Made by a program: the position numbers and the translations under genes. DNA of 60,000 bases from Antedon mediterranea (Eukaryota > Echinodermata > Crinoidea > Comatulida > Antedonidae), in the NCBI RefSeq assembly GCF_964355755.1, contig NC_092674.1, forward strand, positions 23,836,001 to 23,896,000, in the 5' to 3' direction. The notes below the pieces were generated by a model that saw nothing but the letters and a program-made list of their open reading frames with translations, was not told where the DNA came from and searched no databases. Of the stretch, positions 40,571 through 52,500 are shown piece by piece; position 1 is the stretch's first letter; the number at the start of each line of letters is the position of its first letter.

Positions 40571-43500
40571 GTAAGTTTAGATTAATTGAAATCCTTGTAC
40601 ATGCTTAAAATTTATACCTCCATTCAGATAATTGAAACGTCAATTGGGTGATGATGTGCAGTCTTCAAATTAAAGAGAATAATCTTGTTGTCAGATTAAA
40701 CCAAGTAACCCTTTACCCAGTGGCTTAACGGCTATGAGCGCTTACTGACTAAACCCAGGGGCCCCGGAGCTTATGGCGGCCCCTGAGCAGTGCCCAAAGA
40801 AAAAAAACAGGCTTTAAAATATCCAGAAAATGGCTAAAAATGCTTGATTCCTTGATTGGAACTTAGAAAGCCACTTGGGTTTCCTAAACCAGGGGCCTGA
40901 GGCCTCTGCGTTATGCCAATGCCTCTAATATTCTTCCGATAGATGCATTTAAACGAGGCAAATAGTTTAAAAGAATTGAATATATTATTCAAGTTTCAAA
41001 CTCTTTTGATGTAAGGAAGATTTATTTACTTTTACTAGGAAATGCGGACAAGGAAGAAAAAAAAACAAAAACGAAGAGGTGTTGTAATATCAAGAGCCAT
41101 GGATAAAGCTATCAAAGAAGGTGATTGACTAGCTCACAATTGAACAGTTTAAGGACTGCTTCACAACCACTGTAAAATATATCTCTGTCCTACAACTGAC
41201 AAGCCTACCTATAAAGTTCTGTCTACACTATCAAACTAGTTTGATAAAAAAAAGTGTAATGTGCCCAAATATGGTAGTAATATACCTAAATATGATAGTG
41301 GTATGACATCATCATGTCCATATAGGCACATCACATATTTTTGTCACATAAAATTTGATAATTGTGTAGACTACCATTTGACTACCATTTTGTCTCTTTC
41401 GTTTTAAACAAATTTAACCTCTACAATTTGTATGGATTACCAGATACAGTGGAACCGACCGATCCTTTGGAATACCTCTATTCAGACAACACACCTATTA
41501 AGGTGATTTTATTACAGGTTCTATTGTATTTAGCATATCAGGATTAAAGGCAATTTGAATTGGGTTTTTTATTGATTAAATCTGCAATCAACTAAAGTGG
41601 TTGCCCATTTTAGGTTGTAATGTAAGCTTGAATATTTAATTTTATTCACAGGGTTGACTCTTAGGAATAGGGAGCTTTTGATTTTTGCGATGACCAACAA
41701 TTTAGGTCATGTGAATTCATGGTACACATACAGTATACAACATCTTTTATTATGGCTTTTTATTTTGTACTCTTTGCAATAAAATTGAATTGTGTGCAGA
41801 TTACAAAAATCAATATAATATAAAATTGTAAAACTTTATAGCAGGAAAACCAGCTATCAATAGGGAGGTTTCGCAACCTTACGAATACGATAACGAAAAC
41901 GGATACGTCATACATTTGTGAAACTTTTGAGCTGATCCCCATTTCTTATTCGTAAAGCGTGTTCGTGTTGACAAATATCACCAGTCATATTCGTAACTAC
42001 AAAACGAGTATAGTTTTTGATCCATTTTGCACATTTTGCATTTGAATCAGGAATGATTCATGATTATAACATAATTATAGATTTATTGAAAGTAATTTAT
42101 CTATATATAAATTTACGTAAGGGCAAAATTCGGTAAATCGTGCCTTACTTCTAGAATTTTTACTCGATGGTATATAAAGTTGGTTCGTACTTTCGGTACT
42201 GATTTTAACCACCTGATGTAACCCTGTTTAATAATTAAATTGAGTTAGATAATTAGTTATTGATGATTAAAACGAATTTAGGTTCAACGATTTGCCCCAA
42301 ATAGGGGTGTTTTCCGATCGTGGTATACACTGTCTAATGGATGTCCAACTTGAAAAATACCCGCACACAATAATACGAGGACGCTTCGCATTTTCCTATC
42401 TCCTCCTACGATAATTGTTTTTAATAGCTGAAAACCGGTTGAACTGCTCGAGTACAGCATCATAATGTTGAAGACAGGCCGATTTTCTTTATAAAATACT
42501 ATTTTGATAGATTTAATTTACGTTTTTACAAATGTATTTATTTGCGATGAATGGAACATTCCAATCTCTCAGTCTGCCAGTTTGGTTTAACACAAGTAGG
42601 TAAATTTATGAGCCCTTGGAGAATAAACTTGTAATACTTTGACAATACAGTACTGCAAATACATATTAACCATTTTTGGTCGTCATTTGAATCGAACATT
42701 TCTTACTGTGAATACTGTTAGATGTAAAAAAATATATACAAACATTTCTTACTGTGAATACTGTTAGATGTAAAAAAATATATACAAATAAACTTTATTA
42801 CTGTGATTATGGGTAGGCTCTACTGTTAGATATATACACACGTAATTATATACAAATAAACTTTATTACTGACAGTTGCTTCTCAACGTTTGCATTAATT
42901 AATAATTACAAAAAATATAAACGTTGTAGTGGTGTATCGTTACATGTACTTTACTATTTCAATCGACTATGACAGTGACAGTTTTAACAAAGTATTAAAT
43001 CGCAAATGTTTTACTATATTTAGTCACCGTTAGTGGTATATTATTTATAGGCCTATAAAAAATGAAAACAATATTTCGTTACTGACGTGGATAAAGAATA
43101 TACAGGTATTTAAAAATTGTTCCTCTTTGTACCTATCCTCTTTCCAATCCCTCAACCCTAATTGGGTTTCTTTAAATGAATAAACAATTTGGACTCATTT
43201 TGTGGTAAGTTTCTCTTTCGGAAGTAATTCCCAGGGTGCTAATTTGTTACTACATAAATCATTGTGTCTACTTATTCGTTTCTGTAAACGACAATGTATT
43301 ATAGTCCTGCGGTACGTGCATTTGAAATCGCCAGATTTTTTACCCTGAAATTACTGTGTATTCGAGAACCATCTGTGGGCACGACCTGACCTAGATGGTA
43401 CGCGAGCGAAGCGAGCGTACCATCTAGTTAAAGTAATTTACTAAAATGCCAAGTCAGTTTTGATAAATAGCAGTTTTTAAAGTCCTCACTCGCTTTTATG

Positions 43501-46500
43501 TTATGCTAGGCCTAGGCAGCCAAGCACCAAGCAACACGTACCTGCCCTGCACTTCGCTCAAATTTACCGCAGTCATATTTTCGACGCGCCTCAATATTTC
43601 GTTGCCATGCGAAACAGATTTTTATGGCTTACGAAAACGAATACGTGTGCGTGACGTTTTCGTTATTGTATTCGTAAGATTGCGAAACCTCTCTATTATC
43701 AAATACAGACTAAAAACATTACATTAAAAAAAAAAACATACAATCCCATTGAAATATAAAACCTATAATATACAGCAGAAAATTACAGTCATTAAAATCA
43801 AACCAATAATATAAAAAATTAATATAAAAATATACAAAATTGTAAAACTTATAGCAGAAAACATTGATATAAAATAACTTGATATTATTATTTATATACA
43901 GACTAAAAATATATTGCATTACATTACAAAAAAAAACATACAATCTCATTGAAATAATGTGCTAAGAGAGGCCTGAGGTCCGAGATAGATCACACTAGAT
44001 TGGATCACTGTTTCGAAAAGCGGACCTCTGGAAATAATACTTTCTCAAAATTTGGACCAGTGATGTGGAACGAACTCCCGTCTGTGATCCGGGAACAAAC
44101 CACGGTTTTAAAATTTAAAAAAGTCCTCAAAACACATCTATTTCCTAAGAAGTGACTCATTGTTGGGTGTGCTGATGTAAAGCGCTTTGATCATTTTATA
44201 CTAATTTGGAAAAGCGCTATATAAATAAAATAATAATAATAATAATAAATATAAAACCTATAATATACAGCAGAAAATTACAGCAAAATAAAAACAATAA
44301 ACTTCATGAATACCAAAATGGTGGATTTAAAGTTTACAGACTTGTTTTTTTTTAAATGGTATTTTTATATGGTTTTTGCTATTGCTTTGTTTTGATTTTT
44401 GTTGTGTGTGCTGCCTATAATGTTATATTTTGATTATGTAGTTTTTATTTTTTATTTGCAGTGTTTGATCTAGTTGTTCAAGACTTCATTATGGTTTGGT
44501 ACCAAGATCTCGGAAAAGACTATGGTACTTTCATATCAGCCGTGGAGTAAGTCAAACAATTTTCGTATTTATATTTGTCTAGTCTGTACTGCTGTGTTTA
44601 GTGTAACACCACTCTGTAAAAACTATTAAATCTCTGGATGTGTGCTATAACAACTCATATGAGAATGTTACTAGGCTTACCTATGCACTGTAGTGTTAAT
44701 AACATGAAGAGAATACCCTCTTATTACTGCGTCTATGGTTTTAGAATAAAACCCTGTCTACACTATCAAACTTTATGTTTTAATTGTGATGTGCCCATCA
44801 TTATGTCATATCACTACCATATTTAGCATCACTACAATATTTGGCCACATCAAACTTTTTTTGTCAAACTAATTTGATAGTGCAGACAGAGCTTCAGAGT
44901 TTTGAATAGTGAAAATGATCTTGTTAGGTGTACTACGAACTTCAAATTTCTTTACTAAATGAGAGGAAATCCTATTTTTATATATATGGAATTTTTTTTC
45001 TGAAATAAATCAATAATACAGTATCTTTATTTCTACTAATGTGTTTTTCAGAGATGATATGTGGGAGTTGATTACTAATCTGCTGAAAAGGTTGCAGAAA
45101 GTTGATATGGTACTGTATAATAATTTTATTTTTGTATATTTCCCCCATTCCAAAATCCAAATAAAGGTAGTTAAGTTAGTTAAGTTAGTTTTGAATTTTA
45201 AGCATTGTGGTTTGTTGCACTGTATAAATGTTAACTCAAGTGTTTATAATGCTTTATGTCCTTTTTGTTCTACTACAGTAGGTATAGATTATTTACAGTT
45301 GAGTAAAAATAGGTAAGCTATCTAAATCAGGCTGTATGAAAAAATATTAGAAATTCACCCAATTCCCAGTGCTGTATCTCCAAATACTATCTATTTCTGA
45401 ATATCAAAGGAATATTTGGTAATATCTCATTTATATGTATGTAAGGTTAGGGATTAGGCTACTACTTGATACATGTTATATTACCAAAGTATTTCTATGA
45501 TATTTCAGAAATAGATACAGTACCGAGAATAGGCTGAGAAATTCTAAACAAAATTTGTTAGTAATGATTTTAAATTTATTACTATATATATTTTTTATAT
45601 ATAATAATAATACTGAAAAGTTGAGGGCGTATCAATTTGATCTCTGGCAGAGCCATATATATAACGAGTTACGACATTGGATTATAGTCACGTGATATGC
45701 AGATCAATTTGTGTCAAACTTGTCTCTATTAATGCATGTAAAGAATAGGAGCAAGAAAATACTTTAAACTTTTTCTTATATTTAAAAAAATGTAATTGCA
45801 CATTTTACGGTGAAATATCGATGTGCACAGCGTAAAGAAGTACTTGCGGCAACGAATATTGCGCGCGCGTGCGCTAGTACATTATAAAGTTCGATTGATT
45901 CTGGAACGAAACATCCCATAACTACGTCCTATTAATAATGTAACATTTTAAATTCATAATGCATGCTTTGATGACTAAATAAAATAATAAAGTGTCGTGG
46001 ATATATTTGTTAATATATTGAATAGCGTATGAACACTATTAAATTAATAAAGGCAAATTATTACAAATGAAATGATGAACGAGTCTCTGAAAGTTTGTGT
46101 CAAAAACACACAGAGAGCCATATACTGTATAAAAAGAGGGGTGAATTTGTGTGTTTTTTGTATTGGTTCATGCTTTGATGTATCCTGACTTGCATGTAGG
46201 CCCTAGCATTTATTCTTTTGTTATTATAGACACAATATATATATGTTACCAAATTAATACCATTAATAAAATTAATTACTAAAATAAAAACGGAGTCTCA
46301 CACGTCGTAACGTTCTCACGTTACGAAAGAAAATGATGACGGTGGTACGTTGGTACGTTCCCACATGAGGGCGTGGTTGCGGACGGGTCCATTATAATAC
46401 AGGGGTGTTCCAGGAGCTTTTCACTTTCGTATCTAAGCCCTCCCTCGGGAGAGCACGGGCTATTGTCGATTTATACAGGTAAGCTAGCACTCATAGACTA

Positions 46501-49500
46501 CTAACACCACTACTGGTTTGTGTAATATAAGCGTTATTTCATAGACAAAAAAATCTAAAAATAATGCATGAACTACAGGAAAACGCTATACAAAATAGAC
46601 GCGCGCGCCCTCAGTGTGCGAATTCTCTGACACAAAAATGGCTTTTAATTTTCAATGTCGTAACTCTTTATATATGGCTCTGATCTCTGGTGTGTGTGCA
46701 TACAATTGAGGGACTAGTGCTGTTCCTCCATACCATGCCGAGAGATTTAAAGAGTCACTATCTAATCGAGTTTAAACAATACTGTGAAAGCTCAAGTGGT
46801 CTAATGGTTAGGACAATCAAGCAGAAGGTTTCGAGTTCGAAGCTTGGTTGGGCCGACTTTTTCTCATTTTCACAGATCTTTATTGTTTCAAATTAATTAA
46901 TTAAATTTCATTATATTACTGGATGGTTTAGAATTCAGGTTCAGTGCCTTTTGTGTTTAATAATAAAACTTTTATAAACATTCTTTTAAACAGGTACGAT
47001 TCATGGCCTTAGATGTTACTGATAAATTGTGTGAACACTTCAGAGAGTTACGAGAGACATCTCCAAGGTAAAACAAACAAAATAAATTCAATACCTTATA
47101 TGGTTCGCATCAGCACCTTCGTCAGCCAATATCAATATGATTTCATCTTTCATCACTGGATTTATTTCAGAATGTTGACAGCTCAGCTATTCTTAAGCTC
47201 TGTCTACACTATCAATAAAAGTGTGAAATATGGTAGTGATATGACATCATCATATGGGAACATCACATTTTTTTGTCACATAAAGTTTGATAGTTTAGAC
47301 AGAGCTTAAGAGTAAATTCCAGACCCAACAAAGTGTCCCCTAAATAAGGGTGCCTCCTGAAAAGCTGTGTCCAAATAAAGGGGTTTTGCTGTATTTAATT
47401 AACGAGTCTAAAATTGTTCTTTTAGTAACCTTGTTGAGGGGACGGTTAAGCCGTTTCATTTACATCCATGTTTAAAGGGTACTGAAGAAGAGACAGAATT
47501 TTTACGAGAGGCAATTGAAGTCCTACTTGTTTTATTACTACCTGAACGGATAGCCAGTTCCGAGACAGCGCGCCATTTGATACGAGAAATAATCACATGT
47601 TCAGGTACGACCATGAAGCAAGCGACACATTTTGCCTAGATGTTTTAATTTCAAAGAATTAAAAAATGCAAAATAAATCAACAGTTTTTCATTATTATGT
47701 AAAGTAAGATTAGAAAGTTTTGAAGAGTTTTTTGCATGTTTTTAACCTTTTATTTTCTAAAAAAAAATGTGATGTGACATCATGTCACCACCATATATGG
47801 CCACATCACACTTTTTTATATAGTGTAGACAGACCTTTAGACATATTTACTAAGTTTATTATGTTATTTTTTTGTCTTTCAGTAATTAAACCAGCTATTG
47901 ATACACTGTGCAGTCCCAGCTATGTCAACAACACCCTCCTCATGCATCTAGAGTACAGAGAACAGTTAGCAAAGAAGCACAATCGTAACTACATGTACTC
48001 GGCTACTTATGAGGATTTCATCAAACTAATCAATAGCTGTAATGACACGCAAGAACTTCAACAAATCAGGTTTTGCTATTATTTATTTATTCTCCTTTGA
48101 TGTCTTTCTGAAAACCGGAAACTCTCTTAAAACCTCGCTTTTCTACACTTCTAACAACTTCAACATATATTTCTATTCTGCCAGAAATCACATACGTCCA
48201 CATTTGAATTCAGAATTTATGGGAGGCTAATTGGGGTAATATTTTATGGGAGGCCAAATTGGGTAACATTTTATAGGAGGCCAAATAGGGTAACTTTTTA
48301 TGGGAGGCCAAATGGGGTAATAATTTATAGGAGGCCAAATGGGGTAACATTTTATGGGAGGCCAAATAAAGGGTAACATTTTATGGGAGGCTAAATGAGG
48401 TAACATTGTATTGGAGGTCAAATGGGGTAACTTTTTATGGGAGGCCAAATGGAGTAATAATTTATAGGAGGCCAAATGGGGTAATATTTTATGGGAGGCC
48501 AAATGGGGTAACATTTTATGGGAGGCTAAATAGGGTAACATTTTATGGGAGGCTAAATGGGGTAACTTTTTATGGGAGGCCAAATGGGGTAATAATTTAT
48601 AGGAGGCCAAATCGGGTAATATTTTATGGGAGGGCAAATAAAGGGTAACATTTTATGGGAGGCCAAATAAAGGGTAACATTTTATGGGAGGCTAAATGCG
48701 GTAAAATTTTATGGGAGGCCAAATGGGGTAACATTTTATGGGAGGCCAAATAGGGTAACATTTTATGAGAGGTTAAATGGGATAATTTTATAAATTCTAC
48801 TTTTTCAGATATCATATTTTAACTGAAATTATGCAGGCAACTAACATTCAGAATATGAAAAAAGCGAAAGGTCTAGAAGCGGGATCCAAAGCGTCTAAAG
48901 GAACTGGCAAAGGAGAGTTACTAAAAGCACGCAACCTCAAGAGATACTTAAATCAGGTGAACCTTACCACTTAATTGTATTGAAACTCAAAATTGTTTTA
49001 TTTTTTCTCTTTTGTGAGGAAACTTGTGTTAAAATCTAAATATTTTAAAACAATTAAGTATACAGAGAAAATTTATATTACAGAGTCTAAAACGATATAA
49101 AGATTTATATTCAGTTTTAAAAATTGAGATTCGGTATAATAATTATGAAATTATCATATATTTCATTTTAAGATTATGGTTTATTTAAATACTGTTAATA
49201 CTTTAAAAACTCTATTAATAGTTTTACACTGATAAATAAAGACATTCTGAACATAATATTGCATTCAAGATTCACATGAATAGTATATGATTAAATTAAA
49301 AATTTAATATACATTGCAAAGCTAAAAACCAAAACCTTAGTATGTCGATATGCCCTCGTTGCTAGCCAGGGGTTTTCAACTAAAAAGCGTTATCAGCATA
49401 GAGGTATATAGAACTAGAGAGTCAACTATGTGTATAGTGATGTGAACAGAGCAGGTACTTCTCAAAATGGCCGCCAAATATTATTTTTAGCTTGTGCTGA

Positions 49501-52500
49501 TATGTTCAACATGATGTAGATATTGTTGGCCCTTTATGTACCGTAAATGGCGCCCCTGCTTTAACCGCTCAGCCATTTGACTTGCCCGAAGCACGATGTA
49601 ATAACTATGCAAGTATGTACATGTATTGTCATATCCAAATAATATTTTCTATTTTTTTTAAGTGTCGGTTTGCAAAGGCTCATTGTGAGCGACGTATCCG
49701 GCTCGTTGGAGGGCCCGAGTATCACAGATACTTTCATAGCACTGGTGACGAAGACAGCACGTCATCATCAAATATGCTCGTGTTACTAGAGGACATATTT
49801 CAAGACAAAGAGGCTTTGAAGTATTTCAGCAGTTTCCTCAAAAAGGAAGGCAAAGATGATTTGTTATAGTAGGTATTACTGTAAAACCAGAAACTTTTTG
49901 CGCGTATTAAGCTTAAAATTTAAATTCTTAACAGTTTCATGTACTTTATTTTTTTAATTCGCAAAAGTTTTATGTCGCGAAAGTAGTAGTTAAATACTGC
50001 AACAAATATTTGAATTTTTTAATTTAACCGAGGATTATACCTATGAGAATAGGTTTCCGAAGAAAACTGCTAATAATTTTTTTTTTCTTTCATGCAGCTT
50101 TTGGAAGGCAGTTGAAAAACTTAAAACTACCAAAAAAGTAAGAAAATAATTTTTTTTGCTTTTACCATTATATTAATTCCACTTCCACTAGGGGAAGAAT
50201 TAACTCTTCTCCTATTTTTTGTGAACAATTTCAGCCAGTTGTTTTACAAAATAGATACAGATATTTGGAATTCTTTTATTTTTCAGAGAGATCAACACAA
50301 AGTGGCTAATGACCTGTATCAGGTTTATGTTGCTACCACAAGTGCAGTCAACCTTGATAAATTGTTAGTGAAGCAGATGCAAGCATACCTTATCGGCAAC
50401 AAGGTAAGTGATTCGTCCTTGACATCATGAAGTGACGTTAAAGCTTGTGGCTGTATTCACCACTCACACTTAGGGAAATACAGCCATTGGTCCCGACTGG
50501 GAAGCAAAGCGCAACACAAGCAACTTTAAAGACCCATTCCCTACAATTTGTGACGTTTTGAAAAAATAATGCATATATATTACTTTAAAAACATGTGACT
50601 GGTCAAATCAGTTGTGTTGCGCTTACATTCTTGCATTGTGTCGTAGTGGGAACCAAGTCTTAATAGCTGAAATGTTTAGCTTTACAGCCGTGCAATTAAA
50701 GAATCCAAATGAAAATCAACTTTGTGTTTTGTGAAGTTCTGTACTTTTTAGTGCTGTTGTCATTTACAAATTGATTACAATTATTTCTCACAACAAAAAC
50801 ATCTTCACTCGTAAATATTTGTTAAAATATAAAGCATGCTGTGTGTATGTTTTCCCTTTGAATAAATAATTGCTTTTGGAAATTTGCAACAAAAATGTTT
50901 TAAAACAAAAATACTGATAGAACTAAACATTCAATTTATTTTATTTATTTGTTCAACGTTGTTTTACAAGGGTAGCTCAAGTCAGCTGTACTGCGTAGTA
51001 CAGCTGACTTGAAGAGGTCCTCTCAAGTTCTGTCTACACTAACAAAATGTTATGTGCCCAAGTATGGAAGTGATATGCACAAATATGGTAGTGCTATGAC
51101 ATCATCATGTCCATATATGGGCACATCACAATTCTTTGATAGTGTAGACAGAGCTTTAAAAACAATACAAAAATATACAAACAACATTCAAACAATTCAA
51201 TTACTCATGCAACATGCAGAAGTAACTTCATAACTTCAGTTTGATAACAAATGTATTGTTTCCTTAATAGGGTCCAGAGGCTTTCTACGAAGCTCAAAAT
51301 AAGGTGTATGAACTACTTGACGAGGAATATTTTCCTTCGTTCCTTCTGAGTGAAAACTACACACAATTCAGCCACGCTTCTACACACACACCACCGGCCA
51401 AACAAAGGTCAGAAGAGGAGCTTAAACAACAATATGATACCTTGGTGAGTTTAGCATTAGGTACGTACATGCAACTACCAGTTACACCTGAATACTGTCA
51501 AGCCACCATGAATCCCAGACAAGACCCGCAGCGGCCAAAATCCGAAGATGAGGAACAGATGTTTAAAATGGTTAGTGTTGTGTTGCCGCTGTTTGTGGTC
51601 GTGGTGCTGCATTAACACACGCTAACACAACACTGATAATGTTTTTTGCTGTTATTCTCGTAGTCTAATATTGTGGTGCTGGGTTGTAAACATGCAATTG
51701 TTCCCAAATGATCATTTTGTGGTGGTGGAGTAACACACTGGTTCAAGTCCTGTCATATGTCAGGATTTTTTCTAATGACAAATTTAGCATAGTTTTATCC
51801 TAATTTCAAAACAATTTTTCAAATTTTAAAATTTCAAATTTATAAAGCAATAACTAACGAACTAACTATTAAACCAGGGATCAGGGGCTACAATTCTTAA
51901 TATGAATTCATAATGCATATGAAGAAAATACAACTTAGGATTATGAACTATGATATACCACGGTATTACGATTTCATGTATACTATATACAGTACTCCAA
52001 AGTTTTTGAGGGTTTGACCTCTGCCCCTAAAACACGCTAAAAATTAAATATAAACACAGCCTTAGTTGGATATTATTTTTGCTGATTATCATTTGCCAAC
52101 ACAACAATTATTGTTGTTCACATATTGATATACTACCAGTGGCGTAACGTATCTATGTGGCGCTCCAAAGCTAAACTATTTCGACATATTTTGATGCCTG
52201 TTTTTTCCTCTTGACACCGCCCATAAGCTCCAGGGCTTCTGGGTTTAGCCAGTGAACGCTCATAGCTGTTGCGGCCCTGTATACTACTTGCTTTGTTTGT
52301 CTGTTGACATTTGTTGGTATATTAACAGGTTTATATAATGATAACGTTACAAAAACGCTCATACGGTCGTGTCGAAAAAACATAAGCAAATTTTATGTGA
52401 CAAAAAAATTTGATGTGCCTGTATATGCGCATGATGATGTCATATCACTACCATATTTGGGTACATCACACTTTTTTTTGTCAAACTAGTTTGATAGTGT

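Larger units (their letters stand above)
45621..46960 (+). repeat. tRNA-containing repeat, copy A, split by a transposon
   Basis: Starts GAGGGCGTATCAATTTGATC at about 45622, is interrupted at 45648-46682, and resumes with TGTGTGCATACAATTGAGGG. It leads into a degenerate tRNA-like segment and TAATTAATTAAATTTCA. The same unit, uninterrupted, is at 59794-60000. Confidence 0.7.

Noticed and set aside
48221-48790. CRISPR-like array of 27-bp units
   Set aside because: The units are contiguous without unique spacers, and the genome is eukaryotic.
48227-48815. Long open frames on both strands with LPHLASHK-type or YGRPNGV-type repeats
   Set aside because: They are translations of the 27-bp minisatellite inside an SNX25 intron.
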